From Betaproteobacteria bacterium (GTDB lineage Bacteria; Pseudomonadota; Gammaproteobacteria; Burkholderiales; Casimicrobiaceae), in contig JAAFJA010000002.1 in the NCBI GenBank assembly GCA_013298765.1, forward strand, positions 62,001-126,000: a stretch of DNA of 64,000 nucleotides. Reading direction: 5' to 3'. The notes beneath the pieces are model-generated. The model was not told the origin of the DNA, did not search any database, and saw only the letters and a list, made by a program, of their open reading frames with translations. The position numbers were made by a program, and so were the translations under genes. This document shows, piece after piece, positions 9,104 to 16,483 of this stretch (within the stretch, counting starts at the first letter, position 1; every line of letters begins with the position of its first letter).

Positions 9104-9373
9104 GCGCGCGACTCACCCATGGGTTCGGTGCGGAGAAACAATGCATCAATACAACCAAGCAATTGCACTGCGGGTGACGGCTAAATATGAGTTTGATATT
9201 TTGAAACATGGCGCGACTCGCTCTAGCACTCTCCATCACGCGCCTAGCGTAATGCAAGCGGTGCTGGCACGCAGCGAGACGTACGTGTATGCCTTTAAAT
9301 TTGATAACTGAGCCGTTCCGATGATAGGCGAATATTACTGGTCTACACAGCTCCAAAAAAGCACAGCGCGCAA
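9104..9373. promoter_or_regulatory. Divergent intergenic region between exopolysaccharide and lasso operons
   Basis: These 270 bases separate two divergent operons and must hold or border promoters for both. A TTGATA box at 9301-9306 could be a -35 element for the lasso operon, but no good -10 lies at 17 bases from it; TATTAC at 9333-9338 is the best -10-like hexamer. No convincing coding sequence was found on either strand, and no lasso-type leader motif. Confidence 0.3.
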
Positions 9374-10456
9374 ATGAGTGATCCGTGGGCGGCCCATCGG
9401 GCAGCGATTTCTGTTGAAGAGGAGGCGGATGGTGTGCTCGCACTGAGTGAACTGCTTCGCTTTCATGACAACGACATGGAGCGAACCCTCTCTTTTCTGA
9501 TGTGGCATGGCCTTGCCGGCATCTGGAACGAAGCGCTAGCGAATCAGGTGAGTTCGCCCGAGCGTGCTCGGTCAGTTGCGAGCGCTGCGCTCGAAGAGTT
9601 ACGCTGCCGACTCGCCGTGCTTCAGCGGCAGCAACTGGCTCACCAGCTGATGCAAGACGCCGTGATGCGAGCCACGAGCGACGCACTTAATCGAGCCTCG
9701 ATTGCTTTTGTCTGGCTCAAGGCTGCCGCCATCCGCAGTGAACTCTACGCGCGCCCGGGATTACGTCCGTCGACAGACCTTGATCTGCTGGTTGCGCCGA
9801 ATGATCGCCAAGGCGCGATTCGTGCGCTCGAATCAATCGGCGCGGAAGCGATTGCATCAGAAAATTCTTCATCACATGAACAAGTGATGAGGCTGCGTTC
9901 GGTGGATTTAGATGTGCACTGGCATCTACTTGCGCCAGGGCGTCTGCGCGACTGCGTCACGGAAGACATATTGCGAGACCGCGTGATAACTGAGGCGGGC
10001 CCAAGGCCGAGCAACCTCCACATGGTCGCGCTCGCGCTTATCCACCCCGCCTTCGCAAAGCACGTCTGCAGCCGCCATATGGGACTTAACCGCGTCGTGG
10101 ATACCTTGCGTATGCTTCGGTCCTGGAATGTAGACTCGGAAGATTTAGTGCAACTTACGAAGCGATGGGGCGGCTACACCGGGGCGAGGGCGAGTCTTCA
10201 TTGGTTATCGAAAATTAGTGATTCCGCGCGCTTGTCTCAATTGAATATGACTTTTAGAGAAAATGCTGAAACGCGGCGTGATCGCTACCTCGCTCGCAGA
10301 ATCGACCAAAACTGGCCGGATCGTTGGGTGGATCGTTCGCGGCTCGTGCTGGGTTTGACGTTTTCTGTGTGGCTACAAGATTCGCTGGCGGATGCGCTAC
10401 GAGCTGTTTTGGCGCGCACCGCCCGGGCGCGGCGTCCGATGTCTACGACGAACTGA
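9374..10456 (+). CDS. Nucleotidyltransferase-family protein (lasso-cluster tailoring type)
   Basis: This 360-residue member of the uncharacterised nucleotidyltransferase family (PF14907-type) often found in lasso-peptide clusters has its active-site core at about residues 112-141. There FVWLKAAAIRSELY leads into PGLRPSTDLDLLV, where the spaced aspartates TDLDLLV are the metal ligands. DLDVHWHL near residue 178 supplies the third acidic position. The usual LKG is LKA here. The next gene starts five bases after its stop, so it is in the lasso operon. In Bacillus and Paenibacillus lasso clusters such proteins accompany a kinase and have been linked to modifying the phosphorylated peptide; the same is inferred here, with the kinase encoded at 19715. 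Confidence 0.85.
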   Translation: MSDPWAAHRAAISVEEEADGVLALSELLRFHDNDMERTLSFLMWHGLAGIWNEALANQVSSPERARSVASAALEELRCRLAVLQRQQLAHQLMQDAVMRATSDALNRASIAFVWLKAAAIRSELYARPGLRPSTDLDLLVAPNDRQGAIRALESIGAEAIASENSSSHEQVMRLRSVDLDVHWHLLAPGRLRDCVTEDILRDRVITEAGPRPSNLHMVALALIHPAFAKHVCSRHMGLNRVVDTLRMLRSWNVDSEDLVQLTKRWGGYTGARASLHWLSKISDSARLSQLNMTFRENAETRRDRYLARRIDQNWPDRWVDRSRLVLGLTFSVWLQDSLADALRAVLARTARARRPMSTTN

Positions 10457-10461
10457 GTGCT

Positions 10462-12150
10462 ATGAACGGATTTATCCAAGCGCTCCTGGAGTTTGCTCGA
10501 CCCCACCGCCGCGCGATTTTTATCGGCGCTGCGTTTCTCGTGGCCGAAGCCTTGGTAGGGTTGCTTTTGCCGTGGCTCGGTGGACGTTTTGTCGACACCG
10601 TTTTTTCGGGCGTTACGGGCGGCGGATGGTCGTTTACGATGATTCTGCTGGCAGTGGCTGCGTTGATTAGTTTCCAGACAGCGCTGTCGGTGGTCGGCGG
10701 CTACATCGCTGCCAAGCGCGCGGTGCTGATCTCGGCCGATATTCGTCGTCGCACCTACGACCATTTGCAATCGCTGCCGCTCGGCTATTTTCAAGCGCGG
10801 CGTCAAGGCGAAATCCTTTCGGTGCTGACTAACGACGTCTCAGTCATCAGCTACTACCTAAGCGGCGCGGTGGTGGGTATTCTTCCTGCGGCAGTCACAG
10901 GGATTGGTTCGCTCTTCTTGATGCTGTCGATCGATCCTTGGATGGCGCTGGCCGCTGCGACCGCAATTCCGTTTTTCTACGTCCTCATCAAACTTGTCGG
11001 GCGCGGCATCCGCCCGCTCTCCGTTCAGCTACAAGATGCGTGGGCTAAAAGCTTCGCGCTCGAAGAGGAAAACACCGCGTTGCTCCCGGCGATCAAGTCG
11101 TTTGCGCGCGAACCCATTGAAAGCGATCGTCATCGAGAGCGGATCAGTCGAGTGGTAAACCTCACGCTCAAACAGCAGTGGCGCGAAACCGCAATTGGCC
11201 CCGGCATGGCGTGGGCGGCGGCGATGGGCATGCTCGCCATTCTGTGGGTGGCAGGAGAACGTATCGTCGGCGGTGAAATGGGAAAGGGCGCGCTCGTTTC
11301 GTTTCTGCTCTACACCGCGCTTTTAACGCGCCCCGTGAGCGCGATGGCCTCGCTCTATGCGCAAACGCAACATGCGCGCGCCGCCATGGATCGCGTCCAA
11401 GGGCTTTATTCAGAAGCGTCTGAAGACTATGGCGAAACTCGACCGGCACTTTCAGTTCAAGGCGGCGAAATTGAGTTTCGCGACGTCACGTTCGCCTATC
11501 CAAATCGCGAACCTGTGCTCAGGCAGTTTTCGCTCACCATTCCGGCGCGGCAGACGCTTGCGATCACGGGCGACAATGGCGTCGGTAAATCGACGTTGAT
11601 TTCGCTACTTTTGCGGATCAATTTGCCGAGCAGTGGGCAGATTCTCATCGACCGACAAAATTTGGACACCGTGTCGCTGCGCTCGATACGCAAATCAGTC
11701 GGGTATGTTTCACAGAATATCTTCCTGTTGAACGGCACGGTTCGCGAGAACATTGCATTTGGCGTACAAAACGCGAGCGATGAGCAGATTCAGGAAGCCG
11801 CTCGGCTCGCGCAGGCCTCGGTGTTCATTGAGCAATTGCCCGAGCGCATGCAAACTGTCATCGGTGACCATGGCGTGAAGCTCTCCGGTGGTCAACGCCA
11901 ACGTATTGCGCTCGCCCGTGCACTCCTTGTTGATCCGCCGATTCTTGTGTTGGACGAGGCAACCGCGATGTTTGATCCGGAGGCGGAGCTGAGTTTCTTG
12001 CACGAGTGCGCCGACGCACTCAGAACGCGAACGGTGTTACTCATCACGCATCGGCCTGCCAGCCTGCGATTGGCCGATAGGATTATTCGCCTCGACGTAG
12101 CGACTAGCGGACCCATGCCGCTTGTTGTTTCCATGCCCCGACCGGAGTGA
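10462..12150 (+). CDS. ABC transporter, fused permease-ATPase (lasso peptide exporter)
   Basis: This 562-residue half-transporter is predicted to export mature lasso peptide and give self-immunity as a homodimer (the D protein of lasso clusters). Residues about 15-300 form a six-helix ABC exporter domain (FIGAAFLVAEALVGLLLPWLGG and others). The nucleotide-binding domain has Walker A GDNGVGKST near 370, the Q-loop VSQN, the signature LSGGQRQRIALARAL near 474, Walker B ILVLDEAT near 494 and switch His in THRP. No C39 leader-peptidase domain is present, as expected because B2 removes the leader. I chose ATG at 10462, five bases after the upstream stop; an in-frame TTG at 10324 would lie inside that gene. 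Confidence 0.92.
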   Translation: MNGFIQALLEFARPHRRAIFIGAAFLVAEALVGLLLPWLGGRFVDTVFSGVTGGGWSFTMILLAVAALISFQTALSVVGGYIAAKRAVLISADIRRRTYDHLQSLPLGYFQARRQGEILSVLTNDVSVISYYLSGAVVGILPAAVTGIGSLFLMLSIDPWMALAAATAIPFFYVLIKLVGRGIRPLSVQLQDAWAKSFALEEENTALLPAIKSFAREPIESDRHRERISRVVNLTLKQQWRETAIGPGMAWAAAMGMLAILWVAGERIVGGEMGKGALVSFLLYTALLTRPVSAMASLYAQTQHARAAMDRVQGLYSEASEDYGETRPALSVQGGEIEFRDVTFAYPNREPVLRQFSLTIPARQTLAITGDNGVGKSTLISLLLRINLPSSGQILIDRQNLDTVSLRSIRKSVGYVSQNIFLLNGTVRENIAFGVQNASDEQIQEAARLAQASVFIEQLPERMQTVIGDHGVKLSGGQRQRIALARALLVDPPILVLDEATAMFDPEAELSFLHECADALRTRTVLLITHRPASLRLADRIIRLDVATSGPMPLVVSMPRPE

Positions 12151-12227
12151 TTCCGGTCGGGTTCGAAGTCGATTTCAAGCATGCAGCTGTGCCAAAATCC
12201 TGTCCAAAGGGGCAGTCAGCAAAAAAT

Positions 12228-12521
12228 ATGAGCAGTATCTGGTCACAAAAAATCGAGTTATCCGACGACGTTTTGCACCAAGAGTTGAGTGGCGAAACCG
12301 TGCTGCTCAATCTTAAGACAGAGCACTATTTCGGCCTTGATCCGGTCGGCACGCGAATTTGGCAAGTGCTGGGCGAAACCGCTAGTGCGGAGAAGGTCGT
12401 CAGTCGGCTCCTCGAGGAATACGAAGTGGATGAGTCGACGCTCAGAGCTGATGTAGAGCGTTTGATTGCAGAGCTCGCCAAGGCTGGGTTGCTCCGTTTT
12501 GCCCAGGCGGAAACCGCATAG
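12228..12521 (+). CDS. Lasso peptide biosynthesis B1 protein (PqqD-like RRE)
   Basis: This 97-residue stand-alone RiPP recognition element of the PqqD fold binds the precursor leader and presents it to B2. Typical features are the beta-strand start (QELSGETVLLNLKTEHYFGLDPVGTRIW), then a helical tail (VVSRLLEEYEVDESTLRADVERLIAELAKAGLL). I chose ATG at 12228, which gives the standard B1 length; an in-frame ATG at 12147 would add a non-conserved extension overlapping the transporter. An AAAGGGG stretch lies somewhat far upstream (about 17 bases). It is the only B1 gene in the window although two precursors are present. Confidence 0.9.
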   Translation: MSSIWSQKIELSDDVLHQELSGETVLLNLKTEHYFGLDPVGTRIWQVLGETASAEKVVSRLLEEYEVDESTLRADVERLIAELAKAGLLRFAQAETA

Positions 12522-12528
12522 TGTTGCA

Positions 12529-12951
12529 ATGCTTAAAACCGCGTTGAGTTTTAACCGCACCCAGTGGCGCTATTTCGGCGCGGCGCTTCTGCTGCTACCG
12601 CGCATCGACGTGCGACTCAGAAAAAACGGCTACGCGCCCACGCGGGCTTGGATCGATAGCGAAATAACCAAAGCCCAAAAAGCTCGACTCTTCGAGGACG
12701 AGATGGCATTTTCGCGCGATGTTGCGATTGCCGTAAACGTCGCGGGTCGCCGCAGCATTTGGCCCACCTCGTGCCTGCGCCAAGCGCTTGCACTTCGCTA
12801 TTTCCTCGGCCGCTACGGCATTGAGAGTGAATTGCGCGTCGGCGTAAGAGGCGGCCAGCGCGACTTCGCCGCCCACGCGTGGGTCGAAAAAAACGGTGTG
12901 GTGCTAATCGGCGGCGAATACGCTGGCGAGCGCTACGTCGCACTTAGTTGA
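12529..12951 (+). CDS. Lasso peptide biosynthesis B2 protein (transglutaminase-like leader peptidase)
   Basis: This 140-residue cysteine protease of the McjB C-terminal fold cleaves the leader off before cyclisation. The family signature is present: WPTSCLRQALALRYFLGRYGIESEL with the catalytic Cys near residue 81, and DFAAHAWVEKNG with the catalytic His near residue 115. The third residue, an Asp in McjB, is not obvious; the matching region reads VVLIGGEY. The start is ATG at 12529, seven bases after B1, so B1 and B2 are encoded as separate proteins, the usual arrangement outside the McjB-type fusions. It is the only B2 in the window and must serve both precursors unless another copy lies elsewhere. 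Confidence 0.9.
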   Translation: MLKTALSFNRTQWRYFGAALLLLPRIDVRLRKNGYAPTRAWIDSEITKAQKARLFEDEMAFSRDVAIAVNVAGRRSIWPTSCLRQALALRYFLGRYGIESELRVGVRGGQRDFAAHAWVEKNGVVLIGGEYAGERYVALS

Positions 12952-12979
12952 GCGCTGAGGCGCAAATTGGAAACCTAGC

Positions 12980-14104
12980 ATGTCCTACGCCGACCTTAAC
13001 GGCCAGCGATCCATGGCGTTTGACGACGTCAGAAACGAGTTCTACGAAGCGGCGATCAAGAAAATCGTCAAGCCGGATTCCGTCGTTCTTGATTTAGGTT
13101 CCGGGCTCGGCGTACATGCGCTGATGGCCGCCCGCGCAGGCGCGCGTCGCGTGTTCATGGTAGAGCCAGAAAACGTCGTTCACTGCGCGAACGAAATCGC
13201 AAAACATAATGGCTATGGCGATCGAGTCGAGGCATTCCAAGGGCGCATCGAAGAGGTTGAACTCCCCGAAAAAGTGGACGTCATCATCTCCGTGTTTACC
13301 GGAAATCTGCTCTACAGCGAAGACCTGTTGCCTTCGCTCTACTACGCACGAGACAAGTGGCTTAAACCCGGTGGCAGGCTTATTCCCAACGCTGCGGAGC
13401 TCATGCTCGCGCCCATTTCACTAGAAAAAACGTTCGAAGAAAACGTCGCGGTCTGGTCGAAGCCGCATCGCGGGTTCGATTATTCGCCGCTGCGTCGATA
13501 CGCTGCGAATGGATTCCTGAGCGATCGAAAAAAGGATGTAAGCGGCGAACTTCTCGCCCCCGGACAAGTGATCGCAAGCGCCGATTTTTACAATGCCAGC
13601 GACACAAATCTGGATGCCACCGCCACGTTTCAAATCGAAAAAGCAGGCACCTGCCACGGCCTCCATGCCTGGATTCGCATTCACCTGGGTGACGAATGGG
13701 CAGCAACTGGCCCGGTTGAAGCCCCGATGCATTGGACGCCGACTACGTTTACGCTTGATCCGCCGCTCGCGGTCACGGGTTCGCAACGACTCGAAGCTCG
13801 CTTGCGACGTCCGGAGTATGGGGAATGGACTTGGACTGTTCATGATGATGGTCGTCGAGCGCAGCATTCCACGTTTCTTAGCGCACCGATTCTGCCATCA
13901 GCGCTCAAATTGATAGGCGAGGGCGGAGCGCCAGCGCTCTCGCCCAAAGGCGCACTCGCTAAGTTTGTAATTGACCGATTTGACGGACGAACACCGAACA
14001 GTCAAATCATTGCCGAAGTTCTTGCGAACTTCCCAGAGCAATTCTCAAGTGCTCCGCAAGCCAAGCAATTCGTTACCGCACTTGCTGCGCGGTATGGCCG
14101 CTAG
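12980..14104 (+). CDS. PRMT-like SAM-dependent methyltransferase with possible PqqD-like C-terminal domain
   Basis: This 374-residue methyltransferase has the protein-arginine-methyltransferase architecture. SAM motif I is VLDLGSGLG (residues 36-44), followed by the acidic end of the next strand in FMVEPEN. The PRMT-type LYYARDKWLKPGGRLIP segment and a THW-loop equivalent reading PMHWTPTTFTLDPPL are also present. The double-E loop reads SVFTGNLLYSEDLL, so the first catalytic Glu (SEWMGY in PRMTs) is Val while the second aligns with Glu. The last 50 or so residues (FVIDRFDGRTPNSQIIAEVL onward) resemble a PqqD-type tail and could bind leader peptide. Its position between B2 and the cyclase makes it a candidate lasso tailoring enzyme; the target is unknown. 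Confidence 0.85.
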   Translation: MSYADLNGQRSMAFDDVRNEFYEAAIKKIVKPDSVVLDLGSGLGVHALMAARAGARRVFMVEPENVVHCANEIAKHNGYGDRVEAFQGRIEEVELPEKVDVIISVFTGNLLYSEDLLPSLYYARDKWLKPGGRLIPNAAELMLAPISLEKTFEENVAVWSKPHRGFDYSPLRRYAANGFLSDRKKDVSGELLAPGQVIASADFYNASDTNLDATATFQIEKAGTCHGLHAWIRIHLGDEWAATGPVEAPMHWTPTTFTLDPPLAVTGSQRLEARLRRPEYGEWTWTVHDDGRRAQHSTFLSAPILPSALKLIGEGGAPALSPKGALAKFVIDRFDGRTPNSQIIAEVLANFPEQFSSAPQAKQFVTALAARYGR

Positions 14105-14220
14105 ACGACTCGGCGGCACCCAATCGCCCCGAACTGTGGATCAGTGCGAACACGGGGTGGCGCGCGGGCTAGCCGTTGCGAATCTGCTGCAGCGCGATCA
14201 GGCGTAGGCGTCTTCGAGCC

Positions 14221-16050
14221 ATGAGCTGCTTTTCGGGCATTGTGTATTGGGATGGTCGCGCAGTGCCGCCCGAGTCATTGCGAAAAATGGCCTCGGCGGC
14301 GACGCATGTCGCGCCCGATGGATTGAGCATTAGCGCTCACGAGGGCTTCGGATTTGCGCACAATTTGCTCGCGGTCGATGCGCTAAATGGACGCTATCGT
14401 GTAGAGCGGTCACCGATACGCGCGAACTACATCGTGTGCGATGCGCGCATAGATGATCGAATGGAGTTCGTGCGTCGCCTACGTCTGCAAGGCTACCCTG
14501 CAACCCCCGATAGTTCAGACGCACAGCTTCTGCTTGCTGCATTTGCCGAGCTTGGTGAAAAGTCCGTCAGCGCGCTCCGCGGAGACTTCGCGTTAGCTAT
14601 TTGGGATTCCGCAAAACGCTCGCTTTTTCTTGCGCGTGATCATTTTGGCGTGCGTCCACTTTTTTACGCAGAACTCAACGGAGGTGTCGCATTCGCGAGT
14701 CGTATTGAGTCGCTCTTAGCGCTGCCAGAAGTGTCTGACGAGTTGGACGAGATTGCGGTCGGCGATTTCTTGATGTTTGGACAGTTCGCGGACGATACGC
14801 TCACGATTTACAAGGCGATTCGGCGAGTACCACGCGCTTGTCACATCTCGTTTACGCGGGACGGCAAGCGCTGCGAACAGTATTGGGCCCCGCCGACTGG
14901 CAATCGCACTCGATATGCAAACGCTGCAGACTATAGTCATCACTTTTATGACATTTTCGAGCGGTGCGTCGAGGACCGATTGGAGGGTGACGTAATCGCG
15001 GCGGAAATGAGTGGTGGGCTGGATTCCACTTCCATCGTCGCCATAAGTAATAAGCTCAATGCGTCGCAGTCAAACCCGCGCAAGATATTTACCAATACTT
15101 TCACCTGTCAACGCATCCTGCCCGGTGACGAAGAGGGGCGCTACGCACGCATTGCTGCTGACTATATAGGCGTCAACAATCGACAATGGGCGATTGAAGA
15201 CCATGACCAGATTGAAGCGCCCAATTGCGTGTGGGAGCTCGCCGCCGAGCCGTCGATCAATCTCGAACGCGCCAATCGCGGGCTTTTGCTTCACGAAATG
15301 ATGAGCGTCGGAGCGCGTGTTTTGCTGAGTGGCATCGGTGGGGATGCGCTGTTCGCGCTGCCGACGCCTTTTCCCGCGCGATCTCAAACCTTCGAAGAAA
15401 ATCTCGAGCGACTTGCAGAGCTTTGGGCGCATCGCCGAGCGCACGGATCGCTTCGAGGCCTGGGTTTGCGCAATAAGCTCCTTCCCAATTGGGCACGACA
15501 CAAGGGCTGGCTTCCAGATTCGTTTCCTGGTTGGATACGGCGTGATCTCGCTTTGCGCACTGGCATGGAAGCGCGCTGGTGGGATTTCTGGAAAACCGAA
15601 GCACGTACGCGGGATATTCATGAGCAGTTTGCACGCCCGTGGTTTGGCACCTACGCGCAACCGTACGTCGATGCCGTTCAGCCCATGCGTACACGTTTTC
15701 CGCTTTGGGATGTACGGTTACAGGAGTTTTGCGCGGCCCTTCCACTCGACGTCGTATGGGGAAAGCGCGTGATGATTACCGCGATGCGGCCCTTACTGCC
15801 GGCCGAACTACTCAATCGGCCTAAGTCCCCGGTGGTGGGCGACCTATTGAGGACTCAGTTTCGTACGGGTGTACTCAGCGCGAAGGCGCTTCACAGCGAC
15901 CTCGGCAGCAGCGTTCGGGAGTGGGTTGACCCCGACGCGCTCGCGCGAGGCGTCGCCGAGTATGTTCATCGAGAAGACCAGATATCGACCTGGGAGGGCC
16001 GTGCGATCATCGCCCCACGGTGTCTGAGTATGTGGCAGAATCGCCAGTGA
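14221..16050 (+). CDS. Lasso cyclase 1 (asparagine-synthetase-like C protein)
   Basis: This 609-residue homologue of class B asparagine synthetase is predicted to adenylate the side-chain carboxylate of core residue Asp9 of precursor 1 and join it to the core N-terminus. The synthetase domain has the PP-loop SGGLDST near residue 264 and a downstream LLSGIGGDALF motif. The N-terminal amidotransferase-like domain begins MSCFSG, so the Cys is at position 3 rather than 2 as in MCGI enzymes; glutaminase activity is therefore doubtful, as usual for lasso C proteins. I chose ATG at 14221 for the best family start. Precursor 1 follows 23 bases after the stop. Confidence 0.92.
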   Translation: MSCFSGIVYWDGRAVPPESLRKMASAATHVAPDGLSISAHEGFGFAHNLLAVDALNGRYRVERSPIRANYIVCDARIDDRMEFVRRLRLQGYPATPDSSDAQLLLAAFAELGEKSVSALRGDFALAIWDSAKRSLFLARDHFGVRPLFYAELNGGVAFASRIESLLALPEVSDELDEIAVGDFLMFGQFADDTLTIYKAIRRVPRACHISFTRDGKRCEQYWAPPTGNRTRYANAADYSHHFYDIFERCVEDRLEGDVIAAEMSGGLDSTSIVAISNKLNASQSNPRKIFTNTFTCQRILPGDEEGRYARIAADYIGVNNRQWAIEDHDQIEAPNCVWELAAEPSINLERANRGLLLHEMMSVGARVLLSGIGGDALFALPTPFPARSQTFEENLERLAELWAHRRAHGSLRGLGLRNKLLPNWARHKGWLPDSFPGWIRRDLALRTGMEARWWDFWKTEARTRDIHEQFARPWFGTYAQPYVDAVQPMRTRFPLWDVRLQEFCAALPLDVVWGKRVMITAMRPLLPAELLNRPKSPVVGDLLRTQFRTGVLSAKALHSDLGSSVREWVDPDALARGVAEYVHREDQISTWEGRAIIAPRCLSMWQNRQ

Positions 16051-16073
16051 AAATTGACCTGTGAGGAGACAAT

Positions 16074-16259
16074 ATGAATGACATCAAGGGTACCGCAGCT
16101 TTGAAGGTGGGCGATTCGCCGCGATCACCGTACGCTCGCCCAGAACTTCAGCCATTTGGATCGATGTCTAGCATTACACGTAGCAACGCCGGAAGTTGCC
16201 AAAATGACGGCAATGCTGGTTGCGGCTCCACACCGAACGGAATGGCCGTAATGCTGTAG
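16074..16259 (+). CDS. Lasso peptide precursor 1
   Basis: This 61-residue precursor has a strong ribosome-binding site (GTGAGGAGACAAT before ATG). The leader carries the B1 recognition pattern Y20-A-R-P23-E-L-Q-P-F28-G29, then I34-T35-R36. Thr at the penultimate leader position places cleavage after Arg36. The predicted core has 25 residues and starts SNAGSCQND, so Ser1 to Asp9 would form a nine-membered macrolactam ring. The tail ends NGMAVML. Cys6 in the ring and Cys14 in the tail could form a disulfide, as in class III lasso peptides. Ser at core position 1 is known but uncommon, and the core has no Arg, Lys or C-terminal Ser. Confidence 0.9.
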   Translation: MNDIKGTAALKVGDSPRSPYARPELQPFGSMSSITRSNAGSCQNDGNAGCGSTPNGMAVML

Positions 16260-16483
16260 ACGGTGAAGCGCTGGCATTTTCCCGGACCCCGTCTGCGGTG
16301 CGGTGACGATTTGCGTAGGGTTTGGGCCTGGTGCTTCGTTTAAAACTTGCACCACTTTGTGGTAAGGCTCACGTGCACACCAAAGAGCGCGGGCTTTCCC
16401 TGACGGTTACCGCAAAAGAGACCATGACGTAACTGCGCTCTCAAGACAACCGACACAAACCGGTTCAGGGCGCTCGCGCACTG

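Noticed and set aside
9096-9686. A minus-strand open frame of 196 codons
   Set aside because: It overlaps the start of the lasso nucleotidyltransferase gene, has no recognisable motif and shows an Arg/His/Ser-rich composition typical of an antisense reading.
10324-10461. TTG start for the ABC transporter
   Set aside because: It lies inside the upstream nucleotidyltransferase gene and adds 46 unrelated residues before a normal exporter N-terminus at 10462.
15070-15660. A minus-strand open frame of 196 codons
   Set aside because: It is antisense to the conserved synthetase domain of lasso cyclase 1 and has no family features.
16260-16483. A possible third precursor or terminator after precursor 1
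   Set aside because: No frame shows the Tyr-Pro, Phe-Gly and Thr leader pattern, and no stem with a T run was found; the convergent flippase gene simply ends here.
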